From the NCBI RefSeq assembly GCF_947507565.1, contig NC_089190.1, positions 1,054,001 through 1,118,000 on the forward strand: 64,000 nucleotides of DNA, written 5' to 3'. Position numbers and translations under genes: made by a program. Shown in pieces: positions 35,501 through 45,485 of this stretch (its first letter is position 1; each line of letters starts with the position of its first letter). The DNA comes from Oscarella lobularis. Lineage: Eukaryota; Porifera; Homoscleromorpha; Homosclerophorida; Oscarellidae. The notes under the pieces were generated by a model. It saw only the letters and a list, made by a program, of their open reading frames with translations. It had not been told where the DNA came from and searched no databases.

Positions 35501-35991
35501 CCGAACTTCATTCTCAATTCCGACTGCACGTCGACGACTTTCACGCGACCGGGCAGAGATCGACGCTTTTCCTCCTCGGGCACGCGCTTCAAATCGACGC
35601 CACGTTTGATGCCGGCCATCACTTCAGCAAACGGCTGTTGAGACCCTGCCACTGCACTCGACGAAACCTCGACATCATGATCCTCATCTAATGCTGCAGC
35701 TCCTCCTTGTGTCGGCAAAGGCGGAAGTGGTGGAGGCGATGGTATTTTATTGACATCCTGATCGTCATTTTCAAATTCTATATTGTAATCGTCTTCGAAT
35801 TCATCGTCGTTGTCTATGTCTTTTTGAGATCGGTTTAGCGTCGATGGAACCGGGTTTTCTTGTTCGGGCGGTTCTGATTCGGGTTCCGATGCTTTAGCTT
35901 CTGTTGGGGGGAGAGTGGATGGTTTAGGTGTTGAAGATTCTGCCTGTGGTTCTTCCGAAAGGTCGTCTCTTGAATCGGCTGCTTCGGCCAT
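32589..35991 (-). CDS. Ankyrin-repeat and BTB-domain protein with acidic N terminus and coiled coil
   Basis: The first exon (ATG 35991) encodes a Pro/Glu/Asp-rich disordered region with a proline tract (SPPPLPPLP) and a segment FAEVMAGIKRGVDLKRVPEE that resembles a WH2 actin-binding motif. The next exons are helical (SQVDRHQDRIDKVKQWILEA, YIETIVDVLTSLERDVFKL). Middle exons include ARQAATGVLDLLLAKGFNTA and LSELEQDYGQVIKVARR. Ankyrin repeats follow (KRLIQVHNFNVDSRSSDAGN, ALHVAARRANLQGMVFLIEL, GADPMIVNP). A BTB domain lies near the C terminus (DVTLVAEEEDGNKKLYPAHR, IVLCAQSDVFRAMMDSEHW, ILLPDVSPAVLEKLLEYLYN), then a BACK-like tail (LYHAAHRLGALGLLQNCCHF) ending at 32589. BTB domains often recruit cullin-3, so a ubiquitin-ligase adaptor role is a reasonable inference. 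No named orthologue is recognised. Confidence 0.75.
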
Positions 35992-36134
35992 CTCTGATCA
36001 ATGCTGAATAAGAAGTGAGTCAGACGTTGGATTTTTTGCTCGTATAAGGGCGTCTATTGTTGGTCCATTAGTTCATTCTTTGCTCAGTGCAATAGCGCGC
36101 GTCGCTCGTCAGACATCCCGTATTCGAGAACGCT
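35992..36134. promoter_or_regulatory. Bidirectional promoter region, ankyrin/BTB gene and CDK11
   Basis: The start codons at 35991 (minus) and 36135 (plus) are 143 nt apart and divergent. The sequence contains TTAGTTCATTC and several short GC-rich stretches but no TATA box that I can support. Confidence 0.5.
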
Positions 36135-39097
36135 ATGTCGTCCAGAAAACGGTCGCCAGAGCACGAACTGATTGCTCTCGAGGGAGAATTGGCCGAGAAG
36201 AAGCGAAAGCTTTTACAACTCCAACGCATGAAAGAGAACGATGCGGCAGAAGACGCCGAAGAAGACGACGATGAAGATCCTCCCCTCGAATTGTTCGATT
36301 CCGACTCGAACAGCCTACTAGAAGTGCAGCCAGTCTCCCCTCCAGAAAAAAGTAGGTAGTTTCGTAAAGAAATCAGAACGAAAAGACCAGTAGGCTTCAA
36401 TTTCTAAAACATCGAGCATGTCTCCTTATAATAGTCTCTCTCCCTTTCTACGTTCTTTGACAGTCACCTACTCTGTACACAGGTGAAGAGGCGATGATCA
36501 CTGAGGAGAAAGAGGAGGTAGAGGAGCCGCTATTGTTGACGGTGAGATCGACGAAAAATCATTCTCCGTCTGAGAAACCAAGTCGAAAAGACGAGAAGAA
36601 GGAGAGGAATTCGACTAGGCACGACGAGAGTGGGGTAACTAGGTCGGATCGACGTAACAGCGACGATGAAAGACGATCGGAGAGGGATCGTCGTCATCGT
36701 CATTATCCGGAGCGAGAGAGGAGGAGGAGTCGGGGGGATGACGACGGTAGAAGTGCGCCCGATCGAGGAGATCGTCGCGAGCGACGAAAAGACGAGGATC
36801 GCGTTGGAAAGGACGGCGGGGACTTGAGGGCGGAGTTGGATCGACGACGGCGAGAACGAGAGGCGAGAGTCAGAGACAGAGAGGCGAACGAGAAGAAGAA
36901 GGAGCCCGATAGGAGAGACAGGGAAAAGGAAAAAGAAAAGGAAAGGGATAAGCAGAAGATAAAGAAAGAAGATGACTTGAAAGAAAAGTTGAAGCCAAAG
37001 GCAAAGGACACTCCGCCTGTTGTAGTTATAGATTCTTCCCCGCAGGAAGAAACAGCGAACATATCAATGCCCACAGAAGAAAAAACGACAGACAATGTTT
37101 CCCCTATAACTATAAGTGATGAAGAAGTAAAAGAAGTAGTGAAGCTAGAGGACACAGAAGATACGTCAAAGCCGAACCAAAGTGGCGCTGACGAAGACGG
37201 GGACGTCGACATGGAAACGGGACCCCTACCTGTCTACCATCCAGCCATATCAGGATGCAGAAGCGTAGAGAAAGAGTACGAATATTTGAATAGGATCGAA
37301 GAGGGAACATATGGGGTCGTCTATCGCGCTCGCGATAAGAAGACGAGTGAGTTGTTCTGACTATCTATCTATCTGGAACCCTGTCGTGACGTTTACTTAG
37401 ATGAGATCGTGGCCCTGAAGAAGGTTAAGATGGAGAAAGAGAAGGAGGGCTTTCCTATCACGTCGCTTAGGGAAATCAATATGTTATTGAAGGCTCGTCA
37501 TCCTAATATTGTACACGTTCGAGTGAGTTATCTTCTTTTCGCTTGCCCCTTCCTTCCTTTTTAGTAGCTAATTTCATTCATAGGAAATCGTAGTGGGAAA
37601 CAGCATCGATAAGATTTACATTGTAATGGAATACGTAGAACACGACCTGAAGGCGCTGATGGAGTCGATGAAACAACCGTTTCTCGTTGGTAGGCCGAGT
37701 GTATGACTGGAGTAGAGATTCGTTTTTGAATTGCGTGTTTTGTCAGGTGAAACGAAAATGTTGATGTTGCAGCTGCTCCGAGCCGTCCAGCATCTTCACG
37801 ACAATTGGATTCTTCATCGCGATTTGAAGCTCTCCAATTTGCTGCTGAGCCACAAAGGAATACTCAAGGCTAGCGCTGCCTTTGAACGGTTAATTCTCCT
37901 TATGAGACGACGTCTATTAGGTCGGTGACTTTGGCTTGGCGCGAGAGTACGGTTCGCCTTTGAAGGATTACACTCAATTGGTGGTCACTCTTTGGTACAG
38001 GGCACCTGAACTGCTGCTAGGAACGAAGGTGAGAGCAGGGCTTGAGTTTCTCTCTATCATATGCTGATGCACATGTATTTTATGCAGTCTTACTCTACTG
38101 CTATTGATATTTGGTCCGTTGGCTGCATCTTTGGCGAACTCCTTCAACACAAGCCCCTCTTTCCAGGCAAATCAGAAATTGATCAAGTTAATAAGATATT
38201 TAAGGTCAGACTAATGCCGCGTCATTACTTAGGTTTAATTAGTTTTTTCTACCAAAGGGCCTGGGGACTCCCAATGAAAAGATTTGGCCTGGATGGAGTG
38301 CGCTTCCTGCTGTGCAGAAGGTGCGTCTACTTGTCACGTGTGTAGCCTTTGTGATCGAACTGCTTGGCAGGTTAATTTTGCAGTACAGCCTTATAACAAT
38401 CTAAGAACAACTTTTCCTTATTTATCAGAATGCGGCCTGGATCTTCTTAATAAGTAAGTGCGCACGTGCACCATATATTTATCAAGTCCTGTAGTGCTTA
38501 GAGATGAGATGTGGGATAGAGGTAGATCTCCAATAGAGTGTGCGAGGGAAGAGCTTATCTTTCATTTCTGTAGTGGGCAATCTTCCGGTTCTAAAGGATA
38601 TGGAATGCAGTGCACAGTATAAATTATATACAACGTGTAGAGTTTTAAGGGATTTTACTTTATTGATTTCATGACACTAACTTCGTCTTTTTTTATTAGG
38701 TTTCTAACCTATTATCCTTCGAGACGAATATCAGCAGATGACTCTCTGAAGCACAAATATTTTGCCGTAGGATTTGCAGGCTTTATATAGACAACCGTGT
38801 CTCTAAATCCTATTCTATGCAGGAAACGCCTCTTCCGGTCGATCCTTCCATGTTCCCCACGTGGCCAGCCAAGTCGGAGTTGTCCAGAACGCAGAGGCGC
38901 GACGCTAGTCCTGTGGCACCGACCGGCGGTCAGAAAATAGAAGAAACTGAGGTAAAAGAGCGTTGATGCCTTTGTACTACTATGAAGGAATTTTTTTTTC
39001 TCAGGGAGTTGATCCCGATCCGACAGGCGGATTTCACATGAATTTGGCCAATCAAGGCTACGCAGCTAAAGGTCCGGGATTTAGCCTACGATTCTAG
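36135..39097 (+). CDS. CDK11: Cyclin-dependent kinase 11 (PITSLRE kinase)
   Basis: This nuclear kinase regulates transcription and pre-mRNA splicing with cyclin L. The ATG at 36135 starts [20 protein letters not shown]. The second exon (about 36482-37350) encodes the long RD/RE/KE-rich N terminus typical of CDK11. The kinase domain begins at [19 protein letters not shown]. The defining motif PITSLRE lies near 37455-37475 ([15 protein letters not shown]). Further motifs are [77 protein letters not shown] and [13 protein letters not shown]. The C terminus ([51 protein letters not shown]) is also characteristic, ending at 39097. About ten exons, apparently complete. Confidence 0.96.
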
Positions 39098-39228
39098 CGC
39101 GAAACTTTAAAGTAATTAGCGAATTTTACATAACATGTATTAAATTGAGAACGCTTAGCGTGCGCTGCGCCATTCCATGTGACCGAGTTGAGCGCGTTTT
39201 TGCACACACGAAGTCTCGCGAACGAACG

Positions 39229-40258
39229 ATGTCCGACGATCGTCCCAACTTGAAGAAACAGACGACGATGGCAGCGACAGCCAAAGTACGACTTCCGACT
39301 GCCTCGGGGGAGACTCGAAGCGACGATCGTTCGCAAATTCGGCTCCGCGTTCGTCATTTCGTCGTTTTTAGGAAGGCGCTGCGTTTCTCGGTCCAGACGC
39401 GGCGACGATGGGCGACGCCGACGTCAGAACGCGCGGCCAAAAGCGCGAATTAGAGAAAGCGACGTCGTCGACTCCGGAAAAATCGCCGGCAAAAATGACG
39501 CGAACGACGACGATCGCCGCCACGGCTCAAGTGAGACGGGGGGGGGGGCCCCCCGAGGGGGAAAACTCGCGCGCGAGGGGCGTGGAGTGGGCGTGGCTCG
39601 TCACTACCAACGTTTCCAGGAGGGTGCCGCGCTTTTGGGCGAGAAGGAGCATAGGCGTACGAGGTCTCAGACAAAGGAGGCTGAAACGGAGCCAAAGCCA
39701 CCGAGTCTGCAAAAAGCTCGAACGATGGCAGCGACAGCTAAGGTGACTCTGGAGTATGGATCATCGTGTCGAAGAGACTCATGTCGTGACGTTAGGAAGG
39801 AAAGGCGTTGCTTGGAGAAAAGAGACGGGGTAAAACCCGATCCGGTACGGCCGAGAAAAAGAAGGAGGAGAAGGAGGAGGAGAAAGACGATGACGATGAC
39901 GATGACGTTCCTCCTCCTCCGGCTTTGAAGCGAGACACGACTATAGCGGCGACAGCCAAAGTAGCGTCATTTTCCTTCGATACTTGGACTTTTTGATTAT
40001 TTTTGTTTAGGAAGGAACTGCTCTTTTAGGCGATAAAGAGTTAGGCAGTACTCGTTCGGAGACGGCGGCCGCTGCGGCTGCCGAGGCCGCCGCCGACGAG
40101 GAGAAAAAGCCGGCGATGAAGAGAACGACTACCATGGCTCAGACGGCCAAGGTCGGTTTCAATTACTTCGTACTCTTTTTTTCAAAAAGTGCAATTGGTG
40201 GCTTTGTTTTCAGGAAGGCGAAGAGTTCGTCAACCGGAAAACTGGAGCTGAGCCTTGA
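39229..40258 (+). CDS. Unnamed exon-repeat protein with five KRTTTxAATAK-EGxALLG motifs
   Basis: Six exons (39229-39285, 39372-39530, 39620-39742, 39796-39960, 40011-40151, 40214-40258) join into a 229-residue product. Every internal exon begins with EG(A/K/T)A(L/F)LG and ends with a version of KRTTTMAATAK, so each phase-0 intron cuts the repeated motif at the same place. The five junctions read TTMAATAK|EGAAFLG, TTIAATAQ|EGAALLG, RTMAATAK|EGKALLG, TTIAATAK|EGTALLG and TTMAQTAK|EGEEFVN. Spacers between motifs are charged or low complexity (KKKEEKEEEKDDDDDDD, an Ala/Glu run, KSPAK). There is no signal peptide or membrane segment, so a cytoplasmic or nuclear protein is likely. I do not recognise the family. 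The Thr-rich motif after basic residues might be a phosphorylation site. Acceptors and donors all fit GT-AG. Confidence 0.8.
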
Positions 40259-40384
40259 AAACGAACGACTTCATATAGTACTGCTGCCTGTTTTTCTCTC
40301 TCTCTCTCTGTCTCTCTCTGCTGAAGTCTTTGTTTGTTTTACGCTTTGCCTTGCCCTCCTCCCCCTTTTTCTTTTTGATTGAGA

Positions 40385-41264
40385 CTAAGGTGGAATTCGT
40401 TCAAAAGGGTCTGTGTCGTTGAAACATTGCGAAAAAACGCTATCTACCGCCGCTTCCGCTTCGACGCGTTCGACGTCTCGTACGCAGAGAATCGACTCGA
40501 CTGCTCGCGCTCGAACGCACTTCTGCACACAGGGGCATAAAACGCGGAGAAAAACACGTCCTTAGGCACACTACCGACCTGCTGGTGTTTCCTCCATCCA
40601 AACTTCAAACGAGCAAAGTTCTCCTTCCAAAAGAAACAGTCACCACTAAGATTAGCAGCTCGAATCTTTAAAAAAAAAGGGGGTCGAGGTTTTGGTAATG
40701 AACAAAGATTCCCTTTTCCTTGCCTCGGTGCAGGCGAGATGTTTCAAGTTATCCCAGTCGATTTTGGCTCGGCAGTGATCGTAGGCGTGGATTAGTTCGT
40801 GAGTTAGAGTGTCTTCCATACTTCCCTGAGAATAGACGGTATTCTCGCAGAGAACTACCTGAGAGGCCATACAAGATTAAATAATATTTATTGATTTTTG
40901 CTTCTGCGCACCTGATTTCTGTAGGGATCGAAGCCCCCTAAGACTTTTCCAGAACACGGTTCACAAACAACGTGTTTTCCTACGTCGACCTCACTACAAG
41001 TAGGCAGAAGAATTTTCGGTCAAAACGGTCTCATAGCGGCTCTCTTTTCATTTTACCAGCCTACTTTCTTCATAGCGTCTAGCATGAATTTGACGTAAGC
41101 AGCTGAAAGTTCGGTTAGAATAAAAAAGACGCCTAAAGTGGCTAGGACCTACATCGTTTGAAAGCTCGATCGAGTCTCCTAACGCATCTTTCGTGAAATT
41201 TTCCATCTGACACGCCGTTTCCTCCTCTCGAAGGAAAGTTTTCTCTCTCCGAGTTCGAAGTCAT
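40385..41264 (-). CDS. ATP23: Mitochondrial inner membrane protease ATP23
   Basis: This is a metalloprotease of the mitochondrial intermembrane space that processes or chaperones ATP synthase subunit 6 in yeast. The ATG is at 41264 ([15 protein letters not shown]). Exons then give [35 protein letters not shown] and FDPYRNQ. The catalytic exon is [20 protein letters not shown] followed by [18 protein letters not shown], with the HExxH zinc site in HELIH. The next exon is [19 protein letters not shown]. The last exon has [20 protein letters not shown] and the conserved ending [13 protein letters not shown], stop at 40385. Conserved cysteines of the twin-Cys type are present. Length matches the family. 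Confidence 0.95.
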
Positions 41265-41328
41265 CGTGCGCTATGTGCGTAGGCACGCCTCCACGGATCC
41301 CGTACGCGCTACTGTACAGTCGGAGAAA
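41265..41328. promoter_or_regulatory. 64-nt bidirectional promoter region, ATP23 / XXYLT1
   Basis: The ATP23 start (41264, minus) and XXYLT1 start (41329, plus) are 64 nt apart and divergent. The plus-strand frame stays open through the spacer but has no ATG in it, so 41329 is the best start. Confidence 0.5.
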
Positions 41329-42531
41329 ATGGGCGTCACGGGAAGACTGGCGTTGAGAAGTCCGAGATTCGTCGTGCTCGCGCTCTCGCTTGCGTGCCTA
41401 CTCGGTCTCGCCGTCTACATGATTGAGTACGACAGCGCGGAAGAGTCGGCGAAATCGCCGCTAGAGGCGGCGGCTCGCGAAGAGAAAAAATCGCACCACG
41501 CGGACCACAACGCGATCAAGCACGCCAACGTGTTCACGAAACCCAACGCAAAGATCGACGACATGAAAGAGAAGTACGATCGCGGCGACGGCGGTAACGA
41601 TGACGTCAAAATCAAAAAAGATATCCAAAAAACCGAAATCGAAAAAGCGAAGCAGACGACTCCCGATCGAATCGACGTCTATTTCGCCCTGACGAACGTC
41701 CACAAGGATCGTCGAGAGCAATTCGATCGTTTCGCGAAGAGCCTTCTGAAACACACGCGCTCGCGCCTGCGCTTTCACGCGCTCGTCGATTCGACGGGTC
41801 GCGACGCGGTGACCGGATCCGTACCGGAAGGGCCGTCGATCAAAATACTCTTCTACGATATCAATGACGTTGCTAAGCGAGCCGAACCGTTTGTCAAACC
41901 GCTGAAAGATCATTTTGTCGGCAGTCAACGATCCTACTATAGTAATCCGATATTTTTCGTGCCGGTCGTTTTGCATCGGTTGCTTGGCGACGACGTGCAT
42001 AGACTCGTCGTTCTCGATACGGATATGGAGTTTCGTTCCGACATTCAGATATTAGCGAATCTGTTCGATAGTTTCTCGCCGAATCATCTGATGGGTCTCG
42101 CTCACGAACAGCAGCCCGTCTATCGGCACGTCTTTCACATGTATAGGAATTCGCATAAGGGGACGTTGGTCGGCGATCCGCCTCCAAATGGTCTGACTGG
42201 TTTTAATAGTGGCGTCGTTCTGATGCACTTGGAGCGTATGCGCTCGTCCAAGTTCTATAATCAAGCCGTTCAGGGGCAGATTGTCAAGGAGATGGCGGAG
42301 CGGTATCTGTTTCAGGGTCATCTCGGCGATCAGGATTTCTACACGCTATTGAGTCTCGAACGAGCGGATCTCTTTTTTGTTTTGCCGTGCACGTGGAATC
42401 GGCAGCTGTGCACGTGGTGGGGCGATCACGGCTATAAGGGCGTAATGGACGAGTATCACACGTGCGAGGGTAACGTGAATTTGTACCACGGTAATTGTAA
42501 TACGCCCATACCAATAGATAATAATGCGTAG
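41329..42531 (+). CDS. XXYLT1: Xyloside xylosyltransferase 1
   Basis: A single-exon type II membrane glycosyltransferase of the ER that adds the second xylose to O-glucose-xylose on Notch EGF repeats. The N terminus has a short basic tail and an anchor (FVVLALSLACLLGLAVYMI), followed by a charged stem. The GT8-type catalytic domain begins near DRIDVYFALTNVHKDRREQF. The DxD metal site is in LVVLDTDMEFRSDIQIL. Donor and acceptor motifs include GLTGFNSGVVLMHLERM, YLFQGHLGDQDFYTLLSL, LPCTWNRQLCTWWGDHGYKG and VNLYHGNCNTPIPIDN, all highly characteristic of XXYLT1. The start Met at 41329 directly precedes the anchor. No intron was found. Confidence 0.95.
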   Translation: MGVTGRLALRSPRFVVLALSLACLLGLAVYMIEYDSAEESAKSPLEAAAREEKKSHHADHNAIKHANVFTKPNAKIDDMKEKYDRGDGGNDDVKIKKDIQKTEIEKAKQTTPDRIDVYFALTNVHKDRREQFDRFAKSLLKHTRSRLRFHALVDSTGRDAVTGSVPEGPSIKILFYDINDVAKRAEPFVKPLKDHFVGSQRSYYSNPIFFVPVVLHRLLGDDVHRLVVLDTDMEFRSDIQILANLFDSFSPNHLMGLAHEQQPVYRHVFHMYRNSHKGTLVGDPPPNGLTGFNSGVVLMHLERMRSSKFYNQAVQGQIVKEMAERYLFQGHLGDQDFYTLLSLERADLFFVLPCTWNRQLCTWWGDHGYKGVMDEYHTCEGNVNLYHGNCNTPIPIDNNA

Positions 42532-42870
42532 AATTCGAAACAGGCAATTCCTTTTGATCATAATAAGGATAATAATAATAAACTCAGACTTACATTTTGC
42601 ACACAGGGAAATCGTCACTTGGGGATGTATTATTCATAAGTACACAAACGAATGAGTGACTTTTGCTACGGGTGAAGATTTGCACCACTGTAGTATACTA
42701 CAGTAGTCAGAAAAGGAACATACCAAAGATAAAGACGAGAGTACTCTTTATTGACATTCAAGATTCTACAGAACGCGTGCACTACAACGTTGACGACAAG
42801 TTATAAAATAGGAAAGTGCACTGACTGACGTGTACTACTACTAACATTGTCTCTATCTATACCATAACAT
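42532..42870. other. Convergent 3' intergenic region, no gene seen
   Basis: This lies between the stop codons of XXYLT1 and the folate-receptor-like gene. It contains AATAATAATAATAAAC near 42569-42584, a plausible polyadenylation area for XXYLT1. No coding exon or structured repeat beyond that is visible. Confidence 0.5.
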
Positions 42871-43453
42871 TTATATGAACTTCACGATTGCGACGATGGC
42901 GAGAAGAACGAGCGAAGACGTCGCGCGTCCGGCGCCGTCAAACGCCTCTTCGTCGAAATCGAAGCATCGACTCGTCGAGGAGACGGAGACGAAATTCTGC
43001 GCCTCGCAGAACGATTTTCCGTCCGCGTACAACGTCCCCACCTTCGTTCCGTTGAATAGGGCGTCCTCGCACTCGTTGTACGTGTCGCTGCAGAAGGAGG
43101 AGCACATTTGAACGCGTCCCGCCGTGTACCAGATGTTCTGCTGCGGCGAACAGAAGTGGCACATCATGTAGTTGACTCGATTGCGACAGCCCGTGCTCGC
43201 GCCTTGCAGCGGCGGCATCTGGTCGAACGCCGAGACGACTTCGGTTCGTACGCAGCAGGCCGATGCCCTGTACCACGTGCAGTTCGGCAAATTGACTTGT
43301 ATCGAGTGAACGCGAGCGTCGCCTTGGGAGACGAAGGTCGTAATGTCATCGGGGAACGGTTTGCGAGGCGATTTTACCGTAATAAGGACACTGCCCGGCG
43401 CTGAAAACGTAAGCGATCGAAGCCGAGAGGACGAGATAGCGAAGTAGACTCAT
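42871..43453 (-). CDS. Cysteine-rich GPI-anchored protein, folate-receptor-like domain
   Basis: Two exons: the first (ATG 43453) encodes a signal peptide (MSLLRYLVLSASIAYVFSAG) and CPYY; a short intron follows and the second begins VNLPNCTWYRASACCVRTEV. The mature protein has many paired cysteines (MMCHFCSPQQNIWY, RVQMCSSFCSDTYNECEDAL, KSFCEAQNF) and ends with a hydrophobic tail (SSLVLLAIVAIVKFI) suited to a GPI-anchor signal. The CTWYRASACC and CxxFCSDTYxxC patterns resemble the folate receptor / riboflavin-binding domain family. Binding partner is unknown and several ligand-contact residues cannot be judged. N-x-S/T sites (NCT, NGT) suggest glycosylation. It converges with XXYLT1 and diverges from DCAF5 with 71 nt between starts. 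Confidence 0.6.
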
Positions 43454-43524
43454 CGCCAACACGGCCACGCCTAAGAGAAGATGACGTCGACGTTTAGAGC
43501 ACGCTAACTCGTCTGTTCTCCCCG
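43454..43524. promoter_or_regulatory. 71-nt bidirectional promoter region, folate-receptor-like / DCAF5
   Basis: Divergent start codons at 43453 (minus) and 43525 (plus) leave 71 nt for both promoters. No specific element is claimed. The DCAF5 start could be a later in-frame Met. Confidence 0.45.
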
Positions 43525-45244
43525 ATGTGGCTGCGCCACGAATGCGAAACGGGTCGCCGTGACGTTCGCCGATCGTACGTCTCGTCGAAAATGCACGGGG
43601 CGGCCGGCCGACATCTACCCAGTCTGACGATGCGCGGACACTGCGGCTGCGTGAACGCGCTCGAATTCTCGAAGAACGACGGCGGTCAGTGGATCGTCTC
43701 GGGCGGCGACGATACGCGAGTGCTCGTCTGGAACGCAAATCGAATCGCTGCTGGCGTCGTTGAGGCCAATTCTCTAAAAACTCGTCACGCGTCGAATATT
43801 TTCACTGTTCAATTCGACAACGAATCGCGCTGCGTCTATTCGGGAGGTAAATCGTTATGTGACGTCATTTACGCTATGATGTCACGCTCACACAGGAAAC
43901 GATGCCACGGTGTTGTGTCACGATCTCGGAAGGTTGCACGCCACGTGATCAAAATTATTAATTAATTAATTGATTTGCTCTGTCCTCTTTAGGCAAGAGG
44001 CGATGGATGTCTTTCCTCACGCCGAGCCTGTTTACAGCCTCAGCGTCGATCCCCATCACAGCTGCATATTCTCGTCGGCCGGCCAAGACGGCAAAGTTTT
44101 GCTTTGGGACAGGCGAGCGTCGAGCGAAGGTCGACTTTCTTCTCGCCGTCTCGCATGCATGTACTCCATCCCTGGTTTTCTTTCCAGGTTCCTGTACGCG
44201 TCTCATGCAGTCGTCGCACTCCTTCCACTCGGTCGCTTTCCATCCGGTGGAACCTCGTTTCATTGCCACGGCCAACGTCTGGGACGGCGTGCGTCTGCAC
44301 GACATTCGCCAGCCAAGAAAGTGCACCGACAACTCAGACGAGAAAATAAAAAGATAAATACTACTCTCTTCCGCACAGGTGTTACATTCACTATGGTGTC
44401 AGACAGAAAGCGATGAGCGTCGCATTCAATCGCTCCGGAACGGAATTATTCGTTCTGCGTCGGCGCGCGCCGCCGCTGCTCTACAGCGTGTACGACGCGA
44501 GCGACGACGGATGCCAGTTTCTTCATAACGGCTACGCGAATGCGTGCACGATGAAGAGCGGATGCTTCGCAGGAGAGAACGACGAAGTACGCAGCGTGTA
44601 GGGGAATGCGTTATTGGGTCTATTTCACCTCGTTTAGTACGTTGTATCGGGATCAGATGATTTCAACGTGTACATGTGGAGGATACCGAGTAGTAGAGAG
44701 ACGAGAGGTATTTGACCATATGATGCCTTCTCTTTTTTTTGGTATCTTTTTTTTCGAGGTTCTGTTCAGTCGTCGGCGCAGTTTGTTTTGCCTGGCCATC
44801 GTTCGATTGTGAATCAGGTTCGCTTCAATTCTCGCACGATGGTTCTTCTCACGTCGGGCGTCGAAAAGATCATTAAAGTTGGAGTCGAACAGCCTCGATT
44901 TGTTTCCGCGACTATCTTCTCCCTCCCTCCCTTATATATTATAGATGTGGAGTCTTTTCCCCAGCAGCTCCTTCGAAGAAGAGTCGGTGCCGCGACAACG
45001 ACGACGACTTTTCACCAGTCTAGATCACGTCGATATTATGCTGTCGCTCGGCGCTTCCACCGGCGGGCGATCGACCGCCGAAGACGAGCGCATGCTGGAG
45101 TTTTTCGACTCGCTCATAGAACAGGATCACGCACCGTCGGATACTGATACCGACTCGGGGAGTTCGAGCAGTGGCACGACTACGGATGATGGCGTTGCTA
45201 ATGATAGTGATGACAGTTCCAGCGATGACGGACGGGGCTGCTAG
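43525..45244 (+). CDS. DCAF5: DDB1- and CUL4-associated factor 5 (WD40 protein)
   Basis: A WD40 substrate receptor of the CUL4-DDB1 ubiquitin ligase. Exon 1 (from MWLRHECETGRRDVRR) contains MRGHCGCVNALEFSKNDGG, WIVSGGDDTRVLVWNANR and RHASNIFTVQFDNESRCVYS. Next exons give GGNDATVLCHDL, VFPHAEPVYSLSVDPHHSCI, FSSAGQDGKVLLWDRRAS, HSFHSVAFHPVEPRFIATAN and GVRLHDIRQPRK. Later exons include AMSVAFNRSGTELFVLRRRA, NGYANACTMKSGCFAGENDE, SGSDDFNVYMWRIPSS and PGHRSIVNQVRFNSRTM, then SGVEKIIKMWSLFP. The C-terminal tail is short and acidic/Ser-rich (SDTDTDSGSSSSGTTTDDG), stop at 45242-45244. Vertebrate DCAF5 has a far longer tail, so the C-terminal part is either reduced here or was extended in vertebrates. 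Confidence 0.9.
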
Positions 45245-45485
45245 TCATACTTTCTTCTGACATCTATATATCTTTTAATTAGCAGAGGTTTCTTTCTCCT
45301 TCAAGTAAGTCCTCCTCGTTGTACCTAGTGAGTACGAATGATTCATTGAGAGTTTGATACGCCTGACGCTAGGCTGGTTTATAGACCCTGCAACGTACGG
45401 TGTTCTCATAACAAAAAGATTACGTAGAGACAAACAATGTTAAAAAGCAACAGCGTACAGTCAACGGGTAAAAAAACGGACACAG

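Noticed and set aside
36703-37212. Antisense Ser/Phe-rich open frame of 169 codons
   Set aside because: It is the complement of the Arg/Glu/Lys-rich N-terminal exon of CDK11, which is strongly supported on the plus strand.
41461-42000. Antisense open frames opposite XXYLT1
   Set aside because: XXYLT1 on the plus strand is unambiguous, and the antisense translation shows no motif.
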